Positions 10,501 to 24,400 of a stretch of DNA of 64,000 nt are shown piece by piece; the first letter of the stretch is position 1; each line of letters begins with the position of its first letter. The position numbers were made by a program, and so were the translations under genes. A model generated the notes under the pieces. It was not told where the DNA came from, searched no databases, and saw only the letters and a list, made by a program, of their open reading frames with translations. This stretch comes from Chrysaora quinquecirrha (lineage: Eukaryota > Cnidaria > Scyphozoa > Semaeostomeae > Pelagiidae). The stretch covers positions 6,037,832-6,101,831 of the forward strand of contig JACTAT010000002.1 in NCBI GenBank assembly GCA_014526335.1, written 5' to 3'.

Positions 10501-13500
10501 AGGAACAAAACCAAATAAATCAACAACCTCTGGGTTGCACAAAAAACAAAATCATTGCTTTACATACATCAGCTTTTTCCTCTCACAGAGCAAACAACAT
10601 CATAAATAGACAAAAACAGTTAAAATTGACAAAAATACCCATTATTTAATTGTTTTCAGTTTCAGCTGAGCAAAGCTGGTTCCAGGATTGTTTTACTGAT
10701 TTCAGGTGCTTCTGGGGGGGGGGCTTAAAGCTAGTTTATTAAGTAGGGTTTGACAAAGGGTCTCTGGTGGTTCAGATGGGCCAGGAATGACTTGTTTCAG
10801 GTGGTTTTGACTGATTCAAAGTGGTTGGGATGGTTTATTGTGGTTTCAGCTAATTTTGGGTTAGTTTGCTAGGTTTCACCTGATAATGTGATAATGATAA
10901 TGATCATGCAGTGATAATGATCTTAGAAATGGATAAACTAATGAGAACTTGAGCTTGGCTGTGTTGCTTATGTGATATCAATGAGGTTTTAGCACCAGGA
11001 GCTAACTGAATTGGACCACAACATCACAGTACTCAATGCGTTTTACGTGTCTATCTTAATAGATCATCAATAACAAACAAGGCTTACCTTAGGCATCTGT
11101 GGATGACTCATATCTTTATCAACAATAACACCTTTCACTAGCATGGTATCATCTAATTGTCCACCTTCCTTAGTCTGTATCTTTATCAATTCAAAATCGA
11201 CATCTTTTCTTTCCAAGTCTGCTACTGATAACACAGCATCTACAGCTATTTCAGCCATTTGTTTCTGACAACGATTCACACTGGAAGATAAAATGAACTG
11301 GCAATTAGCAAAGCCTACTGATAGTGATTAAGGGATGTTTGCAGGGCAGAGATTGCTTAACTTAGTGCTTTCCAATGGGTTTCAGTAGAATATCAAAGAA
11401 TTTTTCATTTTCAAGTTTTTGAGGGCGCAGCACCAGAGAGGGGGGAATTAAAAAGGGGGAGCTTGACAAAGATGGAATGCACTTTGTCAGCCCAAGGGTG
11501 AACATCCCACAAAACAACCCACTTTAAATGTAGACAAAGGCTTTATATAATGGGAAATAATAAGATGAATATGTGAGTACTAAGACCTTCTTCTAAGACT
11601 TTCTTAATTTGGTACACTTGTTACAGTACCAGTGTTGTGGCCAACATAGGGTATTTAATAAATAGTGGGACTCATTTCAAACATTTGCTTGTACAAGGGG
11701 GGAATTAACATTAATGAAGCACTAACATCTTGACTGATGTAAGGCAAAGGATAAAAATCAAATAGATTAAGTGATTGGATATTTACATTTTAGATCCAAG
11801 TGTAGTCATTGCTGTTTCAATGAGTCTTTCTTTATTCTCAAGATCGATTGGGAATGATTCACTGATTTTGTCCAGATTTTCAATTGCAACAGAGGCAGCT
11901 TGCTCATACCCATCGGCAATTCTAATTGGATGAATGCCTTTGTCAAGTAATTGTTCAGCATGTTCTAGTAATGCTCCAGCTAAAACTGTTTAGGAAAGAA
12001 AAAACTTTATATCAAATACTCATCAAACAGAGTTACAAGGAGTGCCAAGAGGAAGGTTAGAGAAGGGAGAGGGTTAAACAGACTGGCAAGCCCAATGATG
12101 CTTCACTTATTGGTTCAAACTGAATCTTGGATCCTACTTTGGCTCATCAAGGTTGAATGAGGGATCTTGTACACATTTGCATCTTGTAGAGATTTATCTG
12201 GACTGTTTTATAAGTGGCTGACATTGTAGCCAGAACCGCTGCTTCAAATGAATTTGGTATAAGCCAACTGAAGGAAGACATCATCTCTAAATGATCATCG
12301 AAGGTTCTAGAAATGAACCCTCCTTTGCATATGTTGAAAACAGTTTTGTAATGCATAGTTTTAGCAAATGGAAAAGCTGTCTTTCACTAGTCCCTGAATC
12401 ACTGTTTTCAAACAATCCTAAAGCCTGATTCTCCTATCAAAACCATTGATGAACAGAGGACAGTGGATCGTTGATCATTGCTTGGCATATGTGAAAATTT
12501 CATCAGTCATGATGGCAGCCAGTATGTTTTCACTCTGTCTCAGACACATTGTCAGCTAGGATTCTCCATCAGCCAAACTATTTGGAAACTAGGAAGCTGT
12601 TGAAATTAGGTTTTGTTGTTGAATGCCATGCAGACTTTAATGTTCTAAGATTAAGTGCAACAAACTTACCAACAACACCAGTAGTGCCATCACCAATTTC
12701 ATCATCTTGGGACTTAGAAAGTTGAACCATCAATTTTGCAATTTGATGCTCTACGTCCATCATATCAAGTATTGTGGCTCCGTCGTTCGTTATTGTCACT
12801 TCACCATCTGGACTAACCATTATTTTATCCATACCTATAATAGAGGGTGAGAAATAATAAAAAGAAATGTAATTTTATTTGCTAGAAACATTGCATTGAC
12901 TTCAGGAGAATTAGGGACACCTTTGTGTGCGAAAGTGTTGTACAGGACCCATAGGTTGCCCTCCAAGTTTTTGTAATATGAAAATAGGCCACATGGGGCA
13001 ATTTGTACGCCTTAACCAGACTGCCCCTGTGATGACGTGCGATGGCTGATGGTTGCTGTGGTTGAAAACTGCACCTGGACAGTTAGGGGTCTTTTCTAAA
13101 GACCGGAAGTTTATATGTGCCTTAATGCTCATACAACTCCTTGCACAGTTAAACAATAGGTTATGTTACATTTCATTGTTTTTAGCAATGCAAGGAACAA
13201 ATAGTGTTTTTTGGAATTGAAATTTTTCTGCAAAGTAAACAACCCTTCCAGTTTGGATCTTCCTCATGACCAATGCCCAATATCTCAGCAAACTCTGCCA
13301 TACTTTTTATACTGGAACTGCATCATCCAATGCAATACTTAATAGCTAGTTTGCTAAGCATGTGAGTGGAACACACACCTGAGATATTTTCATCAAATTG
13401 ATGTGGAAAACTAAATCATCTATAGATCATTTCGGTATGATGTCACACGGCATTAAAATTTTCCGAAATCACATGATATCGGAGTTTTTGATACGAAAAT

Positions 13501-14441
13501 CTTATAAAGCAGCCAAAACTTAGTTTAAGTACAAAGTTTCACTGTCCTAGCGCTTGTGTTCTTAACTTTATGAGCATTCAAAGTTCCCGATTTCATAAAG
13601 GCTTTGACCGCAAAAAATGAACTTGGTGAAACTTTTTACCCCACACGGTCAAAGCCCGTATAAAATCATTAACTTTGGGCGCTCGTAGAATAAAAAATAC
13701 AGGCACTGAGATAGTAAAACTTTGCAACTAGACTAATTTTTGGGTGCTTTGTACGATTTTCGCACCGAAATGTTGGTATCTTGCGTTTTCAAAAATTTTA
13801 AATTCTACCAAAATGATCCATACTGTTTTATTGTTTTTTGCTGAAAATTTTTTCAATTTTTTTTTCCAAAATGAGTCTAGTAATTTTTTGGCAATGGCAC
13901 ACAAGAGAGATTGTTTAAGGGGTCCACACCCCTGCAGACCAGATTTATAGATCGGTAGGTACCCCCGCCCAAATACATTAATAGACATACCTTTGGGGCC
14001 AAGAGATGTTCTTAGTGTGTGCGATACTGTTTTTGCAGCAAGTATATGGGACTACAAGGAAAAAAATGAATTAATGGACAGCACAGCAATTATTATGTAA
14101 AGACATGTAAGAGTGCTAGGCCCTTCCTCCTTTATTACCAAGACTGCCAGGTGTTTGGGCATTGGGCCTAGCCTTTGTCAGCCCCTCCCTCTCCACAAAA
14201 TAAGTAGCTCCAAGTATTGAAATATTCAAAAATCTGCTTGATGATAGCACTTTAGCCTACTGCCATTTATTAATTTGAATCAAATTCATTATTACGGCTC
14301 GACTCAATCATTAAATAACGCGTTTTGCAGCATCATAATTACCTTCAAGGCGTCTAGGCCCGTTAATCGTTGCTGGTTTTCTTGATCGTTCATAATGAGG
14401 AAAGGCCTTCCATATTCATCAAATCCTAACATTTGTGCCAT
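7570..14441 (-). CDS. CCT5: T-complex protein 1 subunit epsilon (CCT5), cytosolic chaperonin
   Basis: Subunit of the eukaryotic TRiC/CCT ATP-dependent folding ring. Exons on the minus strand: 14343-14441 (start, [16 protein letters not shown]), 13991-14051, 12670-12834, 11787-11985, 11088-11280, 10181-10450, 9451-9636, 9199-9336, 8387-8557 and 7570-7697 (stop TGA at 7570-7572). All joins agree in phase except between 9199-9336 (phase 0) and 8387-8557 (needs a preceding base). There a micro-exon of about ten bases, encoding the usual CP(S/T) residues before VEQYAM, is expected and was not found. Seen: TNDGAT and GDGTTGV nucleotide-binding motifs, the [12 protein letters not shown] segment, FIRGGNKM and [15 protein letters not shown]. 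Reconstructed length is about 539 residues, close to the family's ~541. No frame breaks. The acidic tail is replaced by a short SHARDQM end. The donor after exon 8 (GTTATT) is weak. Confidence 0.95.
8189..8351. mobile_element. TA-flanked MITE with AATAAACGCCGC motifs
   Basis: Inverted ends CCGTATTTCCACTAATA… and …TATTAGAAGAAAAACGG, each flanked by TA (8187-8188, 8352-8353), as expected for Tc1/mariner-type insertion. The interior repeats GGCGTTTATTA/GGCGGCATTTAT motifs. It lies in the last intron of CCT5. Confidence 0.7.
8848..8940 (+). mobile_element. tRNA-like SINE head, family 2
   Basis: GCTCAATTGGTAGAG resembles a tRNA A box and GGTTTGAGATC a B box at normal tRNA spacing. There is no complete acceptor stem or anticodon arm, and it is followed by a non-tRNA body. 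It lies in a CCT5 intron. I read it as a tRNA-derived SINE rather than a working tRNA gene. Confidence 0.55.
9733..10099. mobile_element. MITE of the AAACATTG family (copy E, degenerate)
   Basis: Left end CTCTGGCCAAATGATC and right end AATCATTTGGCCACAGCC are inverted versions of the family terminus. TTA follows the right end but has no partner on the left. Interior contains scattered ATGTTTG/CAAACG motifs and one AAGCAAGCAAG stretch. It sits in a CCT5 intron. Confidence 0.5.
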
Positions 14442-15436
14442 GTTTAACGCTTTTTGTTTTACAATTCTCAATATAGATGGAAAACAATTTAACCAGGGAG
14501 GAGATGCAGGCGGATACAAATTGCCAGTGTTTGGCTAGGCCCAGATGCTTTAGAGTTGCTGGAAGCTTCGAGATTCTTCTGTTTTGAATTCCCGCTCACA
14601 ATGTAGAAATACGCGCGGATTTTCTACCGCGACCGCGAAGAAGTGTCGCGGAGGAAAGACTTAACGAAGTGTGGCACTGGAAAGACTTGAATTTTAATAT
14701 TTGATACAACGTTTTATCAAATAAACTTCAAAATTATGAAACTAACTGTCACTTATTACTTTGAACGAATAACATCCAAATACTGAGTAACCTAAACTAT
14801 CTAAATTTTCTAGATTATTAAGACCAAGTGTAGTAATGGCTCCTAGTTTGTAACATTGAAAATCCGTCTATGGTGAAACTATTAAACTAAATCTTAACTC
14901 ATTTTAACTTAATTTATGACTTAACTTTACAGCATAATGTCATCTAAATTTGACTAAAACTCTCTTCACCTTGTAGTCTTCAAGTTTGACTGACACAATG
15001 TTTTATATTTCAAACCAGCCTTCACCATTGACTTAACTACGTCTTTACTAACTCAAAATAAACAACTTAAATTCAATTCTACTTAAAATGTGTTTCTGAT
15101 TAACTTGAACATTACTTCGTAAGTCCTTTTTAACTGCTTAATTTGTTTGTTTAATCTTATCTTTTAGTTCAACTTCTCCTTGAGAATAGTTCATTTTTAC
15201 TCAACTTAAAGTCATCACTATTTCGATTTATCAAACCTCTTAATTAACTTAATCTTTACAAAACTCCAGGTTAACTGTTCTACTCTACTTAAAAGCATCT
15301 CTACAGAACTTCGTCTTAACCAACTATATTTCACCCTAACTAAACCTAATGTTAACAGAACTTTGCCTTGCCTTAACTGGAGGAAAAATTATCTTCAAGG
15401 TTGCTTAACTCTAACTAATTAACGTGTCTTTACCTA
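14442..15436. other. CCT5 upstream region / polycystin 3' flank
   Basis: No gene seen. 14605-14660 is a short CG-rich patch (ACGCGCGG, ACCGCGACCGCG) just upstream of the CCT5 start and may belong to its promoter. From about 14730 to 15430 the sequence is AT-rich and made of degenerate TTAACTT/ACTTAA-like words, probably a decayed simple repeat. Confidence 0.5.
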
Positions 15437-18400
15437 CTAAACGTCATCTTTACTAAACTTTCTTTGAAATTTTAAAGCAAATTCAGATAACTCTTCTAGT
15501 TCTTCATACTCACAAAGCAGACATCGATTGACAAAATCTTCCATTATGTCAAGTCTTTTGATAACAGCTTCAAATGTTTGACGATCTTGACTTCCACACT
15601 GCCTTTCTTTTGTACGTTTCTGATAATATTCATCAACCTTAGTCTGACTATGAACTGTATCAAGAAGATTTGCTTTTTGTCCTTGCAGACACGGAAAGAA
15701 TCGAATGACTTTTTCATAAAGAAACTCAATGATCTCGTACTTATTCTTCTCTTTGGCCATGAGACGTCGAACTTCAGCGAAGGCTTGCATGACAATTGAT
15801 AGGAACATATTCATAAGGACGAAACCCATTGTGACAACGAAAATAATGAAGAAAATTGGTCCAATGATGCGATTAGCTGATTGTAGATCGTAGAAATTGG
15901 CAGAACCAAGAAGAAGATTCATCACTGACATCGACGATCGTAAGTAAGTCGCGTAGCCACTTAGCTGTTGTCCGAATACAAGATACGCCCATTGGATGTA
16001 ACCGAAGCATGGAATGCTGAATAGAAAGCCATAATATCGAAGATCTTTGCTGGCAAATTGTAGTGTTTTATATAGGAGTAACATGTTCTTGTTAAAACGA
16101 AGGATCTTGAGCAATTTAAGAAAAGCAATGAAAATAAGACAAGCCAATGTATAACCATAAGCAAGATCAGCTGACGCAGCGTACTGAAAACTTGTGAATT
16201 GATCAGGGTTTTCACGGTATTTCTTTTGGTCCAATTGACAACACCGATTCTGATGATTAAAAGTCCAAATGTTGCCCATGTAAGCGAGAATAGCAGTAGC
16301 TCAACAAAGCTATCCCATTGTTTCAGATAAAGTATTCCTTTACGCCGGAATTTCTTGAGCTCAAGCCACATGTAATAGATGGTCAGAAGTAGGATACTGA
16401 TCTCACAAGCGGCCAAGAAGAACGAGAAGTCACTGTTGTAGCGATCAAGCCGTGTTGTAATGATTCTTGTAAACGGGAATAAGCCTCCATCTTGTGTGAA
16501 TTCAAGTAACAAAGTCACGATACAATAGAAGTTATCGTTGTTATTGTAAGTAGTAAATTCAATGAATACAGCCCTCGTTTGAGTGTCAATCCATAGGTTC
16601 TCTTTTAGATAACTGATTGATGAGTTAGCTTGTGATAATGATTTGCCGAGCGACAATGTGTATCCACCACCTGAATATGTATTCAGATCAGCAAGAAATG
16701 GATGTCCATTTAATTCTAATTGTGAATGATATAACCATGGATTTTCGTGTTGTATTCGTGGATCTTTCGTTGTCTCATTTGTTGATTGCATCTTCCATTT
16801 TGGTTGATAATCATTATTATCTTCATTTGAGCTGCTGTACTCCCCGCTACACAGAATTCTGCCTGTGTTGTATTGCTCGTTAGACACAGAACATATATCT
16901 ATAAGAAAGGTGTTTAAGTCGTACAGAGCTCCAAGATAATTAACAACAACATAAAACGTGGAAACAAATTGAAAAGGGTAAGCTTCTTCGTTGGAACCAT
17001 GTAGTTTAGGAAAAAAGAAAAATAGAACTAAGTTCAGTTGGTCACGCCATTGTATTCTATTAGTTAACTGGCATTCAAAATAAAATACCCATCAAAGTTC
17101 CATTTGGTGATTATCTCACTTCGGCCAAGACCTGAAATTGTGTTTTTCACAACATATTATGTCCGTCGAATCCCTATGTTTCATGCTCTCAAAATTGTCA
17201 GATAGAAATATTTATTTCAACCCCAATTCATGACATGGTGGAAAACTTGATGGATTGTATCTTGTATCTGGTGCCATGTGCCATGTATCTTGTTAGCTTT
17301 GGCCCAATTTCGCTCAAATTTTCGCCTTAAAGACCTCATTACTATGTCCTAAAACGAACATCTTTAAATTGGAAATAAATTTTGAAAAAGAACCAAACTA
17401 TTAGTGAACTGGCGGATCAAAAAACAAATTTAAGGTTGGATGATGTGAAAAACTGAACGCACATCTATATGCATTTGAGAGTAAACTACCACGAGAGACG
17501 ATACGAGTTCAAAAATATCAGTCAACTCATTTAAAACGAGCACTGTCGTATAAGAGAGCTATTGTAAAGAATTTGAGTAGTGGTGAAGAAATAATATAAG
17601 CATAAATTACCTGGGATTACTCTAAGCTGTCTAAATCTTGGGCTGCCAATAAGATACGTCACGTAATCAGATAAGAATCCCCTGTGTTTTGTTCTTTCAC
17701 CATTGTACCATACTTCGCCATATATTGATGGGAGAAACGTTGTAGAGGTCCAGTTCCAGAAGTCATTAGTGTTTGTTATCTGCAAAGATGTTATACAAGT
17801 TGCAGTTATAAGATGCATTACGCATTTGCGAGTTAAGAATACAGTATTATGTTGAATGGTTGGTTTTAAAGCACTCTGATATATGATGTGCTATGCTATT
17901 CAAATTGTCCTTCAAGTCAGCTCTTCGATGACTACGTCGAATCGTAGCAGCTATTGTAGCAGAAGTAACTAACCAACTAAGTAACTAAGTAACTAACGAA
18001 CGAACGAACGAATGAACTAACTAACTCACCAGTTAATAAGCTAGCCAGTAAACCAATTAACCAATTAACAACTAACCAAGTAACCAAGTAACCAACTAAA
18101 CAACTAACCGACAAACCAAATAACCAACTAACCAAGTAACCAAGTAACCAGCAAACCAAGTAACTAACAAACCAACTTACCAATTAACCAACTAACCGAT
18201 TAACCATCGAACCAACAAACCAACTAATCAACTAAGCAAAAAATAAACTAACCAACTCATCTACTAACCAGCGAAGTAACTAATCAACAAAAATAACCAA
18301 CTAACCAACAGACCAACTACCCAACAAACCAAGCAACCAACTAACCAATTAACCAACTAACCAGCAAACCAACTAACCTTAAACCAACTAACCAACAAAC

Positions 18401-21400
18401 CAACTAACCAATTAACCAACTAATCAACTACCAATAAACCAATTAACCAACTAACTAACAAACCAACTAGCCACGTATACAACTCACCAAATAACCAACT
18501 AACCAACTAACCAACTAACTAAACTGATCAACAAACCAATTAATAAACTAGCCAACAAACAAACCAACTACGAAAACTTATTAACTAGCTGCAACGAAAC
18601 GTACTGCAGTAAGAAAGAGTTAAGAAAATTCATTAGATCTTGTAAATTTACCTTATCAAACTTGTCGGTGATGATCATGGTTTTCAGATTATCTGTCATA
18701 TCATATGCATTTGGTGCTCTGTGTCCATAAGCAATAAGCAAAGCCAAGAAAATGTAAATAAGATAGGTGATAATCTCCAGAGTCAAATCAGTCATTTTAA
18801 TGCTTTGAAGTCGTTCTTCATGAGCTTTTTTAATGTAAGATGGTGTCAATGGGATGTTTATCATTGATGATGTTGCTCTTTTTTCTTGTAGTGGTAAATT
18901 TTGATGAATCCAATCATCATCTTTTGCAAGTTCTACTTCTGGAAGGGTGTCATCTTCTGTTATTTTCTTAATTATCAATGCAAATACGCAACCAATTAGT
19001 AGGACCTATGGATAGAAGAAAACATTTAGCCACTAGTTATCTCTTATACTTACAGAAGTAGAAGATCTTGAAGAAAAGCGAGGTAAAAATACTCGAATAT
19101 AGAATAGAAATCATTAAATTATGTCGCACTTAAAGTAATGATGTAGATTGTTACAAAAACTCCCAACTTAAGTACAAGGTGGAATAAGTACACATAAAGC
19201 TTATATTGGAAATGACCTTAAAAACACAGGTATATTTTCATGCAGGGATTCACCTATTTATTTCATTACGTAATTGTGTACCATTGCTATGCTGCATAAG
19301 AAGGTGAAGTTAGAGTCAGTTGGGGTTAGGTTCTATAACCGTTGTGCAATTAGTCTTTTCCTACTTAGAGCTGCATCTCCAGTAAGCAAAACCCTTCATA
19401 AAAAGGCTGTTCTAACGAGAAGTAAAAGTTAATACTTCTTTCATTCAACCACTGCTGCGAAAAGATAAAACGAACATGCACAGAATTTGATGTATTGTCA
19501 AGACATTTCTCCTCACATGGAAGAATTTTGACTAGTCAACATCAGGCTTTTTGCAGAAGCGCCTAGTATACTTTACAAGGCAATCTTTACATAGCAAACT
19601 TTACAAGGCAATCTTGCAAAATAAGAGAACAATCTATTCAATCGCTCCACCCAAAGTAAAAGATTAATTAAATGGAAAACAATAACTGAAATACAATATT
19701 TCATCGCCGTTTTGATTCACTTCCGCCTTTGCCACGCCTTCCTTACTTTTTTTATCTTTTTTATGATTATGTAAAGAGACAATTAGTTTTTCGTTTAATT
19801 AATTCGAGCACTCCTAGGTTAAATCATATTTTGTAACTGTATTAGCTAAGTTTCTATTTTTGTATTAACACGTTGCTATTACCGCTGTAATTCTGTTAAA
19901 ATTGTAAGTAGGTTAAGGGCCATCTCGGCCTAGAGACCTTGATTAAAAAAAAATATGCCTACGGTGCGCCTTTTCTTGACACAAGTATATACTATTGTGC
20001 ATTGTATACCCTTTCTCATGTAGAAAGGTATATTAGAAGAAAAAATTTTAATCAGTTAGACGATAAAGAAAACCAGGATGATTTACTTGCTGGGCCTCTA
20101 TGATCCAGGTCACGAGGAAACACTTAAACTTTATCATTATTCGTATGCTACAAAGAACATTCGAAGATATTAAGAAAGAAGAATAATATTTACCTTTGCA
20201 GGTTGTGAAATGAAGACATCTTGGAAAACTGAAGTAAAGAAAGAAAGAAGCCATTCTTCTTGAACTTTTCGTCCAAAACTAAGACCATAAAGCAAAGTGA
20301 AGAACCCAGAGACAACTGTCGCTGAAAAACACAACACCCAGGCGACAATCTGATACAAACGTGGCATGATGCTCTTTCCTCCAGTCTGCTTCTTTGTAGA
20401 ACTGACTTCTGAAAAGTAAAAACAAAACACGTTAGGCGAAAGTTTACTTATAATTAACAGAAGATCATATTAAAAGTAGCAAATTGCAGTGCAATAGAAA
20501 ATTAGCTTCAGAAGTGTAGTTCACTCTTCAAAACGGCGCAAGACACTGCCTTTGGAACAAAAGGATTTGAGATTTCCAGGAGATTTGGCATACTAAAATT
20601 GATGGGATTCGAAACTGGGCTGCATGATCAAAGAGCTAATAACAATTCCACAGAGCTAAAGAGTCCAATGAAATCGTCGAGTAACTCTCCGAATCATACA
20701 GCTAAAGGTTCTAATGTTGGGTTTTGCAGTGGCTATGCTTAGTCTTCTTCACTCAGTGATGAAGAAGGAAAGCGAGGGAGTGCTTCAGTGTCATAAATAT
20801 TCACGTATAGTTTGCTAGATTTTGATTACAAAAAGTCAAAGACCCAGCAAGGTTGTACGAGATTCCATTGAGTAAATTTTCCCTCGTTTAAGCTCTGCCT
20901 GGATCAGTTTAATTTGATAGAGGAAATCCAGCTAAATGAGTGGGCAGCTCAAATAGCAATTGAATCATAAATTTTAAAGATTTAATTCCAACACTAACCT
21001 ACTACTGAAGGAGTATTTTCTAACAATTCAAGAACATGTGAGCTACAATCTTCCAATTTATTGGAGTTTTCAGTTTCATCTTGAATTCTGTCTAAACTTA
21101 TTGATTTGTGGTCAAAATTGACAATGTTATCGTCAGACGATTTTTCATTGTTGTTAACATTCAAATGATTGATCAAGTCCAGTGTATCTTTTGACAGAAG
21201 AACGCCAGGAAACTTACCTGCAAAAGAAAGCACTGGCATTCAACAATGCTCGTAATCCATACACTTAAGTGCCTATTTACTAGGGGTTACAATTGCATAA
21301 ATGATCTAATTGGAGATGGCTCGAAGAACCTAGGGGTTTGGAATTTTACTCCCAAACAAAATCTTGACTCACTCCTCGTATTTGAAATCTGGAAACGTTA

Positions 21401-24400
21401 AGGACATAGCATTAAAAACTTCCTTGTGTAGACGACAAGAATAAAACGATTGGTAGAAAATATAGTTCACGAATGAACTTTGGGTATTGAAATACATGTG
21501 CATTTGACTGCAATGACTTGCTATGACCGTCTGAATTAAAATTGCCATTTAGTGACGTCTCTTGAGAAAGATACAAAATTGTAAAATCGAGTGTTACTGA
21601 AAAGTTGAAAGCTAGAATATTACCAAACCACATTACCGGTACCGAAAAAATCTGAAATTTTTGCATTTTCAGTGAAAAACAATGGTTCAAATGTTTCTAG
21701 GCAGCATTCCTACAAGTACTAAGAAGAAACACTTACTTTTGACACTTTCATCTTCATCTATTTCAAGAATGACATCTTCCGTGTTGATTAACGTGACTTC
21801 ATCTGAATTTACAATATCGATCACAACGTTATCATGATCAATTTGACTATGATCACGATCAACTTGATTGTAATCATGATCGTCTTGATTGTAAACATTA
21901 TCAGCTTGATTGTAATCACGATCAGCTTGATGGTGATGATCAGATTGATTATGATCATGGTCAGCTTGATTGGAACCATGATCAACTAGATAGCGAACTT
22001 GATCAGCTTGATTGGAATCATGATCAGTTTGATTGTAATCATGATCAGGTTGATTGCGATCATGATCAGCTTGATTAAGGCTATGATCAACTTGAATGTG
22101 ATTTGCTTCTTTGCACCACATTTCACCATTTTCCAATGAACAATAACTTCTCAAATATGATCTTTTGACATTGTCATCTTCAGTAGGGTTCAGCGCAGAG
22201 ATCATTTCCAGCGTGTCCTCAGATAGCATATTCATGAAAGGATATTGATCGTCAGTATTGTTAGGAACTGTTGTTTTATCTTCAACATTGTCATCTGTTT
22301 CTGCATCATTAATAACTTTGTCTTTAGTGCCGCTTGAACTTCTTGAACCTTCAGCATCGTTTATTGACTGTGATGAGTCAGAATGGTGATCAGAATCAGC
22401 GCTTTCTTCATCTACTTTACCAACACGTGGAGCAGCCTTTCTAAATAAGGCAACAATGATTACATTTATTGGTAGGACTATAAATGCTGATTGTATCCCG
22501 ATCATAATCTGTCTCCAGTTGAATGAGAAAGATCCAATTTTGATGTTTGCGCCGTCGACTGAGTTTGCTCTTTGATAAAACATAGCATTTGTAAGCATAG
22601 TACATAACAGAGCACATAGACAGCATGTGACACGTTGTACTCTTGTGAAAGAACTGCGTGATGGTCTCATTGATACGCTGAACCATAAATGATCATCGCT
22701 AAATCCTCTCGATGTTTTATTCAAGAAAATCGATTCAAAGCTCTTAAGTTCTGTTTCTTCTGCAGCAACAAATACATTGTCAATGTTGCCATTTCCAACA
22801 CCAAGTGCCAGCCATGTATTACATAAAAACTGCGTCTGTTTACCAGTGATTATGTTTGTTACAATGATTCGACTGACAAACCAACCAGGACTCTTCCCAG
22901 TGTTATCATGCCATAATCTTATGTACTCAATGTCACCAAGATCCTGAATGACAGATAAAAAAGCGTTTAATTAGACGTTTTTACAATACAAGAAGACTTA
23001 AACTGTAGATAAATGTAACGAAGAAATTCAAGGGCGGAAAGAGTAACAACCTCAGGTTAAAATAATGAAAATCTTCGCATGTGATGCTGTAGATGAGGAA
23101 ATAGTTCTAAGGTATAGCTGCTTTGCCATGATTTTATGCATTCAGTATTGCCATACATTGCCAAGATTTGCATTCGGTAAAAATTAACAAGAGCTCAACT
23201 TGATCTTCAAATAAAACTGATCAATTTGCAATATGTAGTAGATTACACGAAAATTGAATGAGAAAACAATGCTACAGCCCTTGAATAAGAGAAGGTTTAG
23301 CAGGCTTGCAATGCAGGGAGATTGGCAGCAAGACCTCCCTTTTATTCGACTGACTTTTCACTTCTTTTATCAAGTAATGCCAATACAAATGCTTCAATAA
23401 ATACTAATAAATCACGAATGAATACCAAGAATGTGTCTAGTTTTCTGAGCAAGTTAATTTTGATATCAATTAACTGAAATTTACTTAATGCCTGGTTTGA
23501 ACTAGATGGGTGCTCAATAAATTGGCAAAAACAAGCACTTCGACTATAACTGCTGGCTAAGTCTTCTATCTTTTATTACAAAGAAGCCACGATTCTGCCC
23601 TTAATATTAAAGTTTCCTAAAACACTAAATGAAATGTGAAGTGCACTAGAATAGACAAATTTCAAACTTTCTATTCATGAATACTTTTTATTCGGCCTAT
23701 ATATTCCAGAGGCCATTATCAGACATCGCTGTTATCATCATTACTACTACCAACTGTTAGCTTGTTCTTATTGCTTACATTACAAAAGATTCCTAATTTA
23801 TGAGTATTAGAGTTTCATATAAGTTAAATGAACTTACTTTTTCTGACGTCACAAGAAAGGAATCGATACTGCCACGTTGAAAAAGAATATCAGAATGATG
23901 TGATAAACAAAACGGATGACTCTCACCGAGATTACCCCAAGTATCATACATACTGATGCAGTGGTGCCAGAACCTGGTCGACTTCCTGAAGTTATTGTTA
24001 AATCATATCGAAATTTATGACTTTGGCAGCAATCGTCTGGTATTATCAAAGTCGCCTGGAAAATAAGTATCTTATATAATACCAAAGTATCTCCTTATAT
24101 ACAAACTACAGTTTTCTACAAAGGTGCTGATTTGCATGATCAAATCATTTGTGTAAGTTGTATTAATGTTCTAATGTTTTCTAGATATTATTATCCCATC
24201 TAGGGTTGTTACTCCAGCACTCTTTCAAGGGCTCTGTACTAGCGACCGCCAAGCTTGACTAATGGATGAAATAGACCACGTCGCAAAGCGATAGATAACA
24301 ACTGCTAGCGTCACTTCAGTGATAAATACGCTGTTTGCTTATCGTCTTCTTGGACAGAAAAGAGCGATGAGATATTCAATATAGATATAAATTAAGAAAC

